The notes under the pieces: generated by a model
The model's database searches: none
Seen by the model: the letters and a program-made list of their open reading frames with translations, nothing else
Told to the model about the DNA's origin: nothing
NCBI GenBank assembly: GCA_964567685.1
Contig: CAZMNO010000003.1
Span: 62,001-126,000, forward strand
Source: UBA5972 sp964567685
Lineage (GTDB): Bacteria; Pseudomonadota; Alphaproteobacteria; Rhodobacterales; Rhodobacteraceae
Reading direction: 5' to 3'
DNA length: 64,000 nucleotides
Shown here: positions 32,829 to 42,041 of the stretch, in pieces
Numbering within the stretch: position 1 is the first letter of the stretch
How the letters are laid out: every line of letters starts with the position of its first letter
Position numbers and translations under genes: made by a program

Positions 32829-33740
32829 ATGTCACAAAACCTCAATGAACATCGGGGCTCGCATTGGGTCGGGATTGGCTGGATGATGCTGACCGGGCTG
32901 CTGTTTGTCGCCGTCACCGGGGTTGTGCGCTATGTCGGCTCAGCTGTTCCAGCGGCCGAGGCGGCGTTCATCCGCTATGTCATCGGGCTGGCAATCATGC
33001 TGCCGTTCTTGCTGCCGGTCTTGCGGCGCGGCATCACCCGCCGCAGCTTTGCGGTCTATTCGCTCCGCGGTATCACCCATGCTCTGGGGGTAATCCTCTG
33101 GTTCTTTGCCATGGCCAATATCCCGATCGCCGAAGTCACCGCCATTGGATATACCGCACCGATCTACATCACGCTCGGGGCGGCGCTGTTCTTTGGGGAA
33201 ACGATGGCGGCCCGACGGATCATCGCAGTATTGGCGGCGTTTGGCGGGGCAATGCTCATCATCAGGCCCGGCTTTCAGGAGGTTTCCATTGGCCAGTTGG
33301 CGCAGGTGATGTCAGCGCCTTTGTTCGCAGCTTCCTATCTGATCGCCAAAAGCCTCAGTCGCAATGAAAGCCCAACCGTTATCGTTGGCATGTTGTCGGT
33401 CTTCGTCACAATCGGTCTGGCCCCGTTCGCCTATGCGGTCTGGGTGCCGCCGACATTTGCCGAGGTGCTCTGGCTCGGTCTGGTGGCAGTGTTTGCCACG
33501 CTCGGCCATGTGACGATGACCAAGGCGCTGGCAGCCGCGCCACTAATGGTGACCCAACCCGTTACCTTTCTGCAATTGGTCTGGGCAACGCTACTGGGGG
33601 CGCTGGTCTTTGGTGAACCGGCAGATTTCTGGGTGCTTCTGGGGGGTGGTGTGATTATCGCGGCGGTCAGTTTCATTTCTTACCGTGAATGGATCGTTTC
33701 GCGCAAAGCCCGTACTCCGCCAGCGGTGGCAACCAAATAA
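32829..33740 (+). CDS. EamA-family (DMT) transporter
   Basis: A 303-residue, ten-helix DMT protein with two EamA repeats: GIGWMMLTGLLFVAVTGVVRYVGSAVPAAEAAFIRYVIGLAIMLPFLLPVLRRG, then a second repeat ending VLLGGGVIIAAVSFISYREW. The motif IAEVTAIGYTAPIYITLGAALFFGE is typical. The substrate is unknown. It is unrelated in position to the other EamA gene at 23366 and stands alone. Confidence 0.82.
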   Translation: MSQNLNEHRGSHWVGIGWMMLTGLLFVAVTGVVRYVGSAVPAAEAAFIRYVIGLAIMLPFLLPVLRRGITRRSFAVYSLRGITHALGVILWFFAMANIPIAEVTAIGYTAPIYITLGAALFFGETMAARRIIAVLAAFGGAMLIIRPGFQEVSIGQLAQVMSAPLFAASYLIAKSLSRNESPTVIVGMLSVFVTIGLAPFAYAVWVPPTFAEVLWLGLVAVFATLGHVTMTKALAAAPLMVTQPVTFLQLVWATLLGALVFGEPADFWVLLGGGVIIAAVSFISYREWIVSRKARTPPAVATK

Positions 33741-33942
33741 CACGCCGTTATGTTTGCAGACCACGGCTCGCCCACAAATATGAAAAACGCTGGAAATGCC
33801 GTGAGTCAACCGGTGGCTTGGGTCGCCGGGGTTGGGGCATTCGCTGTTGATAAGTCGAATAACGGCATCTAAGCGATTAATAAAAAACGGTAATTTCTCC
33901 CCTTGTATCGAGGTCGCCAGCTTCAGGAGGTCAGCGCAGTTT

Positions 33943-33968
33943 TTCTTGATTGACTAGTCAATCAAGAA
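33943..33968. promoter_or_regulatory. BetI-type operator: 26-bp perfect palindrome before betI
   Basis: The half-site TTCTTGATTGACT (33943-33955) is followed directly by its exact complement (33956-33968). It lies 40 bp upstream of the betI start and matches the TTGATTG...CAATCAA style of choline-responsive BetI sites. BetI should bind it and repress the betI-betC-GST-betA operon until choline is present. Confidence 0.8.
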
Positions 33969-34008
33969 TAATGCAAAACACGTGTCACAATCAAAACCCG
34001 GAGGATTC

Positions 34009-34599
34009 GTGCCGAAAGTTGGAATGGAACCCCTGCGCCGGTCGGCACTGGTCGAAGCTGCAATCGCCGAGATCGGGGCCAAAGGGTCGCTTGAAGTGAC
34101 GGTCAGCCAGATCGCCAGGCGCGCCGGTGTCTCAAGCGGGCTGGCGCATCACTATTTTGGCAGCAAGGAACAGATCTTCCTGGCCGCGATGCGCCACATT
34201 CTCAGCACGTTCGGCGCCCGCACCCGCAGCGAACTGGCCGAGGCCAGAACCCCGCGCGAACGCTTGAACGCCATCATTGCCGCCAGCTTTGACGAAGAAG
34301 AATTCGCACCCGAGGTTATCTCGTCCTGGCTGAGTTTTTATGTGCAGGCGCAAAACACGGAAGGCGCAAAACGGCTGTTGCGCGTCTATACCAAGCGTCT
34401 GCACAGCAATCTTGTCTACAACCTTCGCCAACTGACCAACGATGCCAACGCCCATCTCATTGCCGCCGGACTGGCCGCATTGATCGACGGTCTCTATATC
34501 CGGCAGGCTTTGCGCGAAAACCCTCTGGATCGGTTTCAGACGATGGGGCTGGTCTGGGATTATCTTGATCTGAAACTGGAGCAGGGAGGCAATAAATGA
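34009..34599 (+). CDS. betI: BetI-type TetR repressor of choline/choline-sulfate genes
   Basis: A 196-residue TetR-family protein, the length of E. coli BetI. HTH: AAIAEIGAKGSLEVTVSQIARRAGVSSGLAHHYFGSKEQIF. The N-terminus PKVGMEPLRRSALV matches the BetI start, so I chose GTG 34009, which has GGAGG four bases upstream; the open frame from 33982 and ATG 34024 are alternatives. Its stop overlaps the start of the sulfatase gene (ATGA). It is expected to be inactivated by choline and to act through the palindrome at 33943-33968. Confidence 0.9.
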   Translation: MPKVGMEPLRRSALVEAAIAEIGAKGSLEVTVSQIARRAGVSSGLAHHYFGSKEQIFLAAMRHILSTFGARTRSELAEARTPRERLNAIIAASFDEEEFAPEVISSWLSFYVQAQNTEGAKRLLRVYTKRLHSNLVYNLRQLTNDANAHLIAAGLAALIDGLYIRQALRENPLDRFQTMGLVWDYLDLKLEQGGNK

Positions 34600-36104
34600 C
34601 TCAGCCAAACATCCTAATCTTCATGGTGGACCAGCTCAGTGGAACCCTCTTTCCCGATGGTCCGGCTGACTGGTTGCACGCCCCCAATCTGAAGAAACTT
34701 GCGGCGCGCTCAACCCGTTTCGCCAATTGCTATACCGCGTCGCCTCTGTGCGCACCGGGTCGCGCCAGTTTCATGTCGGGCCTGACGCCCTCGCGGACCG
34801 GTGTCTATGACAACGCCGCCGAGTTTGCCTCGGACATACCGACCTATGCCCATCATCTGCGCAGTGCCGGTTATCAGACCTGTCTCAGCGGCAAGATGCA
34901 TTTCGTCGGGCCCGATCAGCTCCACGGTTACGAGGAACGGCTGACCACAGATGTTTACCCTGCCGATTTCGGCTGGACACCGGATTACCGCAAACCCGGC
35001 GAGCGTATCGACTGGTGGTATCACACTCTGGAATCCGTCACCGGTGCCGGGGTCGCCGAGATCACCAACCAACTGGAATATGATGACGAGGTCGCCTATC
35101 ACGCCCGCGCCAAGATCTATGATCTGGCGCGCGGCCATGATGCCCGGCCCTGGTGCCTGACCGTCAGTTTCACCCATCCGCATGATCCTTACGTGGCAAG
35201 GCGCAAATACTGGGATCTTTATGAGGATTGCGAGCATCTTCTGCCCAACGTTCCGGCGATGGACTACGACAACCATGACCCCCATTCCCAGCGCATATTC
35301 GACGCTAATGACTGGCGCAAATTCGACATAAAGGATGAAGACATCCGCCGCGCCCGCCGCGCCTATTTCGCCAATATCTCCTATCTTGATGACAAGGTGG
35401 GCGAAGTCATGGAGGCGCTGGAAAACACCGGTCAGGAGGCGGTGATCCTGTTCCTGTCCGATCACGGCGACATGCTGGGGGAACGCGGCCTCTGGTTCAA
35501 GATGAGCTTCTTTGAGGGTTCCTCGCGCGTGCCATTGATGATCGCATCCCCGGATACGGTGCCGGGATGCATCCAGGAGCCGGTATCAACCGTGGACGTG
35601 ACCCCAACTTTGACTGATCTTGCCGGGATTGCGGGTGAGGAGATTGCCAATTGGGTCGACGGCGAAAGCCTTGTGCCGCTGACCAAAGGATCGACGCGCA
35701 ACCAGCCGGTGCTGATGGAATATGCGGCAGAAGCTTCGGTCTCGCCGCTGGTTTCCATCCGGCAGGGTCAGTGGAAATACAACCGCTGTCTTGAGGATGC
35801 CGATCAGCTTTTCGATCTTGCGGCCGACCCCGATGAACTGACCAATCTCGCAGAGCTGCCCGAACATGCCGAGACGCTGGCGGCGCTTGGCGCTCAGGCC
35901 GATGCCCGCTGGGATCTGAAGATCTTTGACGCGCAGGTGCGCGAATCCCAGGCCCGCCGCCAGATCGTTTATCCGGCCCTGCGCAACGGGGCCTATTACC
36001 CATGGGATTATCAGCCCCTGCAGAAAGCCTCGGAACGCTATATGCGCAACCATCTGGACCTCAACGATCTGGAAGCCAATCAGCGCTTTCCGAAAGGGGA
36101 TTGA
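34596..36104 (+). CDS. betC: Choline-sulfatase
   Basis: A 502-residue type I sulfatase. The formylglycine motif is LCAPGRASFMSG with Cys52 as the residue to be modified. Metal ligands are in the N-terminal NILIFMVDQLSG (Asp) and in VILFLSDHGDMLGERGLWFKMS (Asp-His-Gly). The C-terminal ~60 residues (YPALRNGAYYPWDYQPLQKASERYMRNHLDLN) are the choline-sulfatase-specific tail. It hydrolyses choline-O-sulfate, a marine osmolyte, to choline and sulfate. It is translationally coupled to betI and directly precedes the GST and betA genes. Confidence 0.92.
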   Translation: MTQPNILIFMVDQLSGTLFPDGPADWLHAPNLKKLAARSTRFANCYTASPLCAPGRASFMSGLTPSRTGVYDNAAEFASDIPTYAHHLRSAGYQTCLSGKMHFVGPDQLHGYEERLTTDVYPADFGWTPDYRKPGERIDWWYHTLESVTGAGVAEITNQLEYDDEVAYHARAKIYDLARGHDARPWCLTVSFTHPHDPYVARRKYWDLYEDCEHLLPNVPAMDYDNHDPHSQRIFDANDWRKFDIKDEDIRRARRAYFANISYLDDKVGEVMEALENTGQEAVILFLSDHGDMLGERGLWFKMSFFEGSSRVPLMIASPDTVPGCIQEPVSTVDVTPTLTDLAGIAGEEIANWVDGESLVPLTKGSTRNQPVLMEYAAEASVSPLVSIRQGQWKYNRCLEDADQLFDLAADPDELTNLAELPEHAETLAALGAQADARWDLKIFDAQVRESQARRQIVYPALRNGAYYPWDYQPLQKASERYMRNHLDLNDLEANQRFPKGD

Positions 36105-36106
36105 GA

Positions 36107-36754
36107 ATGCTCACCGTCTTTGGGCGCAAGACGTCTTCCAACGTGCAGCTTGTGATGTGGGGGGCAGCCGAGCTCGGGCTTGATGTTGAGCGTCTGGACT
36201 ACGGCCATATCCACGGCAGGACAGACAGCCCCGAGTTTCTGGCGATGAATCCCAACGGGTTGGTGCCGGTTCTGAAAGACGGTGAACTGGCGATGTTTGA
36301 AAGTGCTGCGATCCTGCGTTATCTGGCGGCGCGCAATGGTGACGGGGGTGCATTCTGGCCCAATTCACCGATTGAGCGGGCGCCCATCGACATGTGGGCC
36401 GAATGGGGCAAGACCAGTTTTTCCAACAGTTTCACCGTGCCCATTTTCTGGTCGCGCGTTCGCACAGCGGCCAGTGAACGCAACGAGGCTGCACTGACCA
36501 ACGCACTGGGTCATTTTGAAAGCCTTGTTGACATACTGGAAGGGCAATTAGGCCAACATCCCTATGTCTGCGGTGACGATCTGACCTTGGCCGACATCAT
36601 CATCGGCCATGTGCTTTTCAGGTATTTCGACATCGATATCCCGCGCCCGGACCGCCCGGTTCTGAGGGCGTATTATCAGAGGCTTCGGTCACGCAAAGCC
36701 TATCAACAACATGTGATGGTCTCTTACGACCCGCTAAAAGCGGAAGGAATGTGA
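36107..36754 (+). CDS. Glutathione S-transferase family protein
   Basis: A 215-residue GST. N-terminal thioredoxin-like half: MLTVFGRKTSSNVQLVMWGAAELGLD, cis-Pro region NPNGLVPVLKDGELAMFESAAILRYLAA with the GSH-binding Glu-Ser pair. The C-terminal helical half has GDDLTLADIIIGHVLFRYFDI. It lies two bp after betC and its stop overlaps the betA start, so it belongs to the choline-sulfate operon. Such a GST between betC and betA is seen in related bacteria to my knowledge; its contribution (perhaps detoxifying betaine aldehyde) is unproven. Confidence 0.85.
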   Translation: MLTVFGRKTSSNVQLVMWGAAELGLDVERLDYGHIHGRTDSPEFLAMNPNGLVPVLKDGELAMFESAAILRYLAARNGDGGAFWPNSPIERAPIDMWAEWGKTSFSNSFTVPIFWSRVRTAASERNEAALTNALGHFESLVDILEGQLGQHPYVCGDDLTLADIIIGHVLFRYFDIDIPRPDRPVLRAYYQRLRSRKAYQQHVMVSYDPLKAEGM

Positions 36755-38415
36755 TGGAAGCGGATTTTATCATTATTGGTGCCGGTTCCGCCGGCTGCGC
36801 CATGGCCTATCGGTTATCCCAAGACGGTAAAAACTCGGTTCTGGTGATCGAACATGGCGGCACAGACATGGGCCCTCTCATTCAGATGCCGGCGGCTTTG
36901 TCCTATCCGATGAACATGCCGCTTTACGACTGGGGTTATCAAAGCCAGCCCGAACCGCATCTTAATGGACGTAGGCTGGCCACGCCGCGGGGTAAAGTGG
37001 TCGGCGGCTCATCCTCGATCAACGGCATGGTCTATGTACGTGGCAATGCACGCGATTACGACCACTGGAATGCCAGCGGCGCCTCGGGCTGGAGCTATGC
37101 CGACGTGCTGCCTTATTTCAAACGCATGGAAAACTGGCACGATGGCGGCCATGGTGGCGACAAGGAATGGCGTGGAAATGACGGCCCTTTGCATGTCACC
37201 CGCGGCCCGCGCAAAAACCCGCTGTTTGAGGCTTTCGTCAAGGCCGGAGGGCAGGCAGGTTACGAGCTGACAGGCGATTACAACGGTGAAAAACAGGAAG
37301 GCTTTGGCCCGATGGAACAGACCGTCTGGCGCGGGCGGCGCTGGTCGGCGGCCAATGCCTATCTGAGGCCAGCTCTCAAGCGCAACAACCTGTCTCTGGT
37401 TCGGGCCTTGGCGCGCAAGGTCGAGATTACCGATGGCCGCGCAACCGGGGTCGAGGTGGAACGTGGTGGCAAGACCGAAGTGCTGAAAGCCCGGCGCGAG
37501 GTGATCATCGCCGCAAGCTCGATCAATTCGCCAAAGCTTCTGATGCTCTCGGGCATCGGACCCGCTGCGCATCTGGCAGAGCACGGCATCAACGTGATAG
37601 CCGACCGCCCAGGAGTTGGTGCCAATTTGCAGGACCATCTGGAGCTTTATCTGCAAATCGCCAGCCTTGAGCCGATCACGCTTTACAAGCACTGGAACAT
37701 CTTCTCAAAGGCGGTGATCGGGGCGCAATGGCTGTTCACCAAAAAGGGCCTCGGGGCGTCCAACCAGTTTGAAAGTGCGGCCTTCATCCGTTCCAAGCCC
37801 GGTGTCGAATACCCCGATATCCAGTACCATTTCCTGCCCATCGCCGTACGCTATGACGGGCAGGCCGCGGCTGAAGGGCACGGCTTTCAGGCCCATGTCG
37901 GCCCGATGCGCTCTGCCTCGCGCGGGGCGGTAACGCTGGCCTCGGGCAATCCGGCAGATGCGCCGAATATCCTGTTCAATTACATGAGCCAGAAATCGGA
38001 TTGGGAGGATTTCCGCACCTGTATCCGCCTGACACGCGAGATTTTCGGCCAGGAGGCGTTCAAACCCTATGCCGGCAAGGAAATCCAGCCGGGCGCCGAT
38101 CTGACCAGCGATGCCGAGCTTGACGGGTTCATCCGGGACCATGTCGAAAGCGCCTATCACCCCTGCGGCACATGCAAGATGGGCGCAGCGGATGACAGGA
38201 ACGCGGTGGTTGATCCGGAATGCCGGGTGATCGGGGTTGAGGGGCTCAGGGTGGCCGACAGCTCGATCTTCCCGCGTATCACCAACGGCAATCTCAACGC
38301 CCCTTCGATCATGGTCGGCGAGAAAGCCAGCGATCACATTCTGGGCAAAACACCCCTGCCGAAATCCAATGCAAAACCGTGGATATCGCCCAGGTGGAGG
38401 GAATCCCAGCGGTAA
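36754..38415 (+). CDS. betA: Choline dehydrogenase (GMC oxidoreductase)
   Basis: A 553-residue FAD enzyme of the GMC family. The N-terminal dinucleotide motif DFIIIGAGSAGCAMAYRLS is followed by GMC signature 1 (GKVVGGSSSINGMVYVRGNARDYDHW) and signature 2 (ASSINSPKLLMLSGIGP). The C-terminal catalytic region is AYHPCGTCKMG. It oxidises choline to betaine aldehyde at the membrane or in the cytosol. The start is ATG 36754, overlapping the GST stop; GTG 36751 is possible. The next enzyme, betaine-aldehyde dehydrogenase (betB), is not in the window. Confidence 0.92.
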   Translation: MEADFIIIGAGSAGCAMAYRLSQDGKNSVLVIEHGGTDMGPLIQMPAALSYPMNMPLYDWGYQSQPEPHLNGRRLATPRGKVVGGSSSINGMVYVRGNARDYDHWNASGASGWSYADVLPYFKRMENWHDGGHGGDKEWRGNDGPLHVTRGPRKNPLFEAFVKAGGQAGYELTGDYNGEKQEGFGPMEQTVWRGRRWSAANAYLRPALKRNNLSLVRALARKVEITDGRATGVEVERGGKTEVLKARREVIIAASSINSPKLLMLSGIGPAAHLAEHGINVIADRPGVGANLQDHLELYLQIASLEPITLYKHWNIFSKAVIGAQWLFTKKGLGASNQFESAAFIRSKPGVEYPDIQYHFLPIAVRYDGQAAAEGHGFQAHVGPMRSASRGAVTLASGNPADAPNILFNYMSQKSDWEDFRTCIRLTREIFGQEAFKPYAGKEIQPGADLTSDAELDGFIRDHVESAYHPCGTCKMGAADDRNAVVDPECRVIGVEGLRVADSSIFPRITNGNLNAPSIMVGEKASDHILGKTPLPKSNAKPWISPRWRESQR

Positions 38416-38484
38416 GATTAAACAAGTGACGGGTCCGGTGCGGGCTGGCAGACTATCAGCCGTATTAGTAGGAAAGATGAACCC

Positions 38485-38898
38485 ATGATCAGATTAGCCC
38501 TGAGTGCCGCAATCGCACTTCTCGTCAGCGATTCCGCCGTCGCCCAGCCAATGTGGGAGCAGTCCGACAGGTGGCGTTGTACGCTGGAGTTGCATATCAA
38601 GGCGCAGATTGGGCAGACCACAGCACGTTTTAACGAAAAAAGCGGCGAGACGATCCTTGATTTTTCCAAAGGGACCTCATCCAGTGCTTTCGTTTCGGAT
38701 GTCGCGATAATCGGTGAAAAGCACTATTTTGAAAGTCGTTACGGCAAGTTCAACCTGATCGTCAAGCAATGGAACGGGCAGGATTATCCGGTCATGATCG
38801 TGGAATCCAAGGGTGAGTTCTGGCAAACCGTCGCCTCCGGGTGGGCCGATGCGGATCGCGAAGTCTGGATCTCCAATTACCGCTGCGTACCGGATTAG
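38485..38898 (+). CDS. Small exported protein, unknown function
   Basis: A 137-residue protein with a signal peptide (MIRLALSAAIALLVSDSAVAQPMW, cleavage near AVAQ). Two Cys (RWRCTLEL and NYRCVPD) are placed so that a single disulfide can close the domain. The rest is beta-rich and charged. I do not recognise a family. It lies 69 bp after betA and 17 bp before the hemerythrin gene, same strand. Confidence 0.65.
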   Translation: MIRLALSAAIALLVSDSAVAQPMWEQSDRWRCTLELHIKAQIGQTTARFNEKSGETILDFSKGTSSSAFVSDVAIIGEKHYFESRYGKFNLIVKQWNGQDYPVMIVESKGEFWQTVASGWADADREVWISNYRCVPD

Positions 38899-38915
38899 CG
38901 GATCAGGTGGTTGGA

Positions 38916-39479
38916 ATGACGGCTAAAACCGCCTCTCTTCGCACCGGCTTGCCGGAACATCTGCGTCTTTTAGCCGATCTTTACCCGCGCCAAGGCTGGG
39001 AAGGGCATCGGAACTTTGATGATCTCACGCGGTTCTGGCTGGATCGCCATATCATGTTTCGTGATCTGACCACGCGGTTGCAGAAAGAAACCGAAGGCTT
39101 TCAAGAACAACCCGATGACCGGTTCGCCCCCAATCTTCGCCGCCTTACCGGCTTTCTCATGAACCAGCTTCACGGCCATCACTCGATCGAAGATCACCAC
39201 TACTTCCCTATGCTTATCCCGCTCGATAGCCGTCTGAAATCAGGTTTCGAGCTGATGGAAAGCGATCACGAGGATCTTGTCGGGCATATCCACCTTCTGG
39301 CCGAGAAGACCAACCTGCTGGTTGAAGCGATCACACTTGATCAACCCGCCGAGCAGGCTGCCGATGCACTGATCGCCGCGCAGACCGGTTTCAGCCAATT
39401 CCTCAACCGGCATCTGGAGGACGAGGAAGAACTGGTCGTTCCGGTTATTCTGGAATACGGTCATCCGGAATTTGACTGA
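38916..39479 (+). CDS. Hemerythrin HHE-domain protein
   Basis: A 187-residue protein with hemerythrin-type iron ligands: LDRHIMFRDLTTRL, LHGHHSIEDHHYFP, MESDHEDLVGHIHLLA and LNRHLEDEEELVVPVIL, i.e. His and Glu/Asp spaced on four helices. A di-iron centre binding O2 or NO is expected. The start is ATG 38916; an upstream in-frame extension to 38841 overlaps the previous gene and is rejected. Cytoplasmic. Confidence 0.85.
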   Translation: MTAKTASLRTGLPEHLRLLADLYPRQGWEGHRNFDDLTRFWLDRHIMFRDLTTRLQKETEGFQEQPDDRFAPNLRRLTGFLMNQLHGHHSIEDHHYFPMLIPLDSRLKSGFELMESDHEDLVGHIHLLAEKTNLLVEAITLDQPAEQAADALIAAQTGFSQFLNRHLEDEEELVVPVILEYGHPEFD

Positions 39480-39500
39480 CCAAATCAAGAGGCCCGCCTG

Positions 39501-40526
39501 ATGAGTGACTATTCCGACATTCCCCTGTCGGCGATCTCGCTGGACAATATCCGTGACCGTGCCACCCTGCTGGCCCCGCATGTTCTCAGAACCCCGACCG
39601 TGCCGCTCAACTCGCCGAACCTGTCGCCTCTGATGGGTGGGGGCGAGGTTTATCTCAAACTTGAGAACCTGCAAAAGACCGGCACGTTCAAAGCACGCGG
39701 CGCGTTGTCTGTTGCCCTGAGTATCCCGGAACAACGCCGCAGCGCCGGAATCACCGCAGCAAGTGCCGGTAATCATGCGATTGCCGCAGCCTGGGCCGCG
39801 GCGCATATCGGCGCGTCGGCCAAGGTGGTGATGATGTCATCGGCCAATCCGTTTCGGGTCGCCCGCGCCAAGGAGCTGGGGGCCGAAGTGGTGATCATAA
39901 AAGGCGGGGCCGAAGCGATGGCTGAGGCCGAGCGGCTAGAGCAAGACGAGGGGCGCACCTATATCCACCCCTTTGAAGGCCCGTTCACAACTTTGGGTGC
40001 CGCGGGCGTCGGGCTGGAACTGGCCGAAGATGTCCCTGATCTGGACGCGGTTGTCGTTGCTATTGGCGGTGGCGGGCTGATCAGCGGTGTTGCTTCTGCG
40101 GTCAAACAGATCAATCCTGCTTGCAAGATCTATGGGGTCGAACCTGTTGGCGCCACCTCGATGCAACAAAGCCTCGCCGCTGGCCATCCGGTTACGCTGG
40201 ATGGTACCAACACGCTGGCTGACAGTCTGGCCGCCCCAGGTGCCAAACCGTTCTCAACCCGCGTCTGTCTTGAATACCTTAATGATGTCGTCACTGTCAC
40301 GGATGACGAGATTTGCGCCGGTGTCAGCCTTTATCAGGAAGAGGCAAAACTGGCGGTGGAACCTGCTGCCGGAGCCGCACTTGCTGCCGTGTTCGGACCG
40401 CTGCGTGACCGGTTGAAAGGCAAAAAGACCGGTGTTGTTGTCTGCGGTGCCAATATCGATGCGGCCAGCTACAGCGAGATTTTGCTACGCGGAAAGAAAA
40501 ATACACCGGCCTTGTTGGAAGATTGA
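39501..40526 (+). CDS. PLP-dependent threonine/serine dehydratase-like enzyme
   Basis: A 341-residue fold-type II PLP enzyme. The PLP Lys lies in LENLQKTGTFKARGAL, the substrate loop is SAGNHAIAAAW and the phosphate-binding glycine loop is AIGGGGLISGVASAVKQ. There is no C-terminal ACT domain, so it resembles the catabolic TdcB type or EutB-like proteins rather than biosynthetic IlvA. Probable deamination of threonine or serine; it would feed 2-oxobutyrate into the propionyl-CoA route encoded further along, although that link is inference. It begins 21 bp after the hemerythrin gene. Confidence 0.8.
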   Translation: MSDYSDIPLSAISLDNIRDRATLLAPHVLRTPTVPLNSPNLSPLMGGGEVYLKLENLQKTGTFKARGALSVALSIPEQRRSAGITAASAGNHAIAAAWAAAHIGASAKVVMMSSANPFRVARAKELGAEVVIIKGGAEAMAEAERLEQDEGRTYIHPFEGPFTTLGAAGVGLELAEDVPDLDAVVVAIGGGGLISGVASAVKQINPACKIYGVEPVGATSMQQSLAAGHPVTLDGTNTLADSLAAPGAKPFSTRVCLEYLNDVVTVTDDEICAGVSLYQEEAKLAVEPAAGAALAAVFGPLRDRLKGKKTGVVVCGANIDAASYSEILLRGKKNTPALLED

Positions 40527-40595
40527 CAGAAATCAAAGAAGAGCAGGTGGGACTCCGACAAATTTGTTTTGGACACGGACAAAGAGGAGAACAGA

Positions 40596-40835
40596 ATGTC
40601 TCACACCCCGCATGAACTGGCGGAAGAATTTCCCGACAAGATCGACCTGATGCACAAGCTGAAAGTTGAAGACGCGCATTTTTCCCGGCTGTTTGAGGAA
40701 TATCACGAGGTTAACCGCGCCATTCATCGGGCCGAAACCAATGTCGAACCGACGGATGATTTCAACGAGGTGGACATGCGCAAACATCGCATGGTTCTGA
40801 AAGACGAGATCTGGGGGATTTTGTCGAGCGGCTGA
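40596..40835 (+). CDS. YdcH/DUF465-family small protein
   Basis: A 79-residue helical protein: MSHTPHELAEEFPDKIDLMHKLKVEDAHFSRLFEEYHEVNRAIHRAE, the standard DUF465/YdcH pattern (H-x-L-x-EFP start, H-F-x-L-x-x-x-Y). Function unknown in the family. It starts at ATG 40596 with AGAGGAG upstream and is followed by a strong terminator. Confidence 0.9.
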   Translation: MSHTPHELAEEFPDKIDLMHKLKVEDAHFSRLFEEYHEVNRAIHRAETNVEPTDDFNEVDMRKHRMVLKDEIWGILSSG

Positions 40836-40849
40836 AAAGATCTTTGAAC

Positions 40850-40880
40850 AAAGCCGGGGCCTCAACCAGCCCCGGCCTTT
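40850..40880. terminator. Bidirectional rho-independent terminator between ydcH-like gene and cysK
   Basis: AAAGCCGGGGC (40850-40860) pairs with GCCCCGGCCTTT (40869-40880) around an 8-base loop; A-runs on the left and T-runs on the right let it act for both the forward ydcH-like gene and the reverse cysK gene. Confidence 0.8.
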
Positions 40881-40892
40881 AACCTCGCAGGT

Positions 40893-41969
40893 CTAGCCCA
40901 GCTGATTTCCCGGAGTTGAGCGCATGATCTCAAGCTCAGCCTCATCCATCTCAGCCTCGATTCCTTCAAACATCGGTGTCGTCATGTAGCGCTCGCCGGT
41001 ATCGGGCAACACACACAGGATCACCGACCCGGGTTCCGCTTTTTTCGCCACTTCCAGCGCCACGGCAAAGGTCGAACCGCCCGAGATGCCGGTGAATATC
41101 CCTTCTTTGGCTGCCAGATCGCGGGCGCATCTGATGCCCTCGGGTCCCGGCACCGGGATCAACTCGTCGCAGTAACCCGCATCCAGCGCTTCCTGCAGCA
41201 CCAGCGGGATGAAATCCGGGGTCCAGCCCTGTATCGGGTGCGGTTCAAACGCAGGATGACCGCTGGCAGGGCCACCGTCCTCCTTGCGTTCTTGCGGCGT
41301 TCCGCTTTGCACCAATGCGGCGTTGGCGGGTTCGCTCAGAATGATCTTGGTCTCGGGGCGTTCTTTTCTAAGCACCCTGCCAACCCCGGTTACCGTGCCC
41401 CCGGTGCCATAACCAGAAACGAAATAATCCAACCTCTCCCCCTTGAAATCATTGATGATTTCCCGCGCCGTGGTGTTCTCGTGAATATCCGCATTGGCCG
41501 GAGTTTCAAATTGCCGCGCCAGAAACCAGCCGTTCTTATCCGCAAGTTCGACTGCCTTGTCATACATGCCGACCCCTTTTTGCTCCTTCGGTGTCAGCAC
41601 CACCTTGGCGCCCAGCATCCGCATCAGCTTGCGCCGCTCAATCGAAAAGGTCTCGATCATCGTTACCACCAGCGGATAACCTTTCTGCGCACAGACCAGC
41701 GCAAGGCCAATGCCGGTATTGCCACTGGTTGCCTCAACCACCGTCTGCCCCGGTTTCAGGCTGCCGTTGCGTTCAGCCTCTTCAATGATATTGAGCGCCA
41801 GCCGGTCCTTGACCGAAGCGCCGGGGTTGAAAAACTCGGCTTTTACATAAAGCTGCACACCCTCTGGCGCGAGATTGTTGATGCGGATCGCGGGGGTGTC
41901 GCCAACCGTGTCCAAAATCGAGTCAAACAGGCGGCCACGGCCCTGGGTCGTGCGGGTTTCGGCGGTCAT
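40893..41969 (-). CDS. cysK: Cysteine synthase A (O-acetylserine sulfhydrylase)
   Basis: A 358-residue PLP enzyme. Lys in NPGASVKDRLALNIIEEAE, substrate loop TSGNTGIGLALVCAQKGY, glycine loop GTGGTVTGVGRVL and the late SGGSTFAVALEVA. It makes cysteine from O-acetylserine and sulfide. It is slightly longer than E. coli CysK because of an insertion around HPAFEPHPIQGWTPDF, typical of this alphaproteobacterial form. The start at 41969 (MTAETRTTQGRG) is chosen; the frame is open to 42035. It lies 72 bp downstream of the ScfR-type regulator gene on the same strand, probably an independent function. Confidence 0.9.
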   Translation of the reverse strand: MTAETRTTQGRGRLFDSILDTVGDTPAIRINNLAPEGVQLYVKAEFFNPGASVKDRLALNIIEEAERNGSLKPGQTVVEATSGNTGIGLALVCAQKGYPLVVTMIETFSIERRKLMRMLGAKVVLTPKEQKGVGMYDKAVELADKNGWFLARQFETPANADIHENTTAREIINDFKGERLDYFVSGYGTGGTVTGVGRVLRKERPETKIILSEPANAALVQSGTPQERKEDGGPASGHPAFEPHPIQGWTPDFIPLVLQEALDAGYCDELIPVPGPEGIRCARDLAAKEGIFTGISGGSTFAVALEVAKKAEPGSVILCVLPDTGERYMTTPMFEGIEAEMDEAELEIMRSTPGNQLG

Positions 41970-42041
41970 GGGGGATCCTTTCGGGTGAATTGCTGGCGAT
42001 GAGCCTAAGCTAATCCCGGCCGGTGTCAGCCCCAAAACCGC

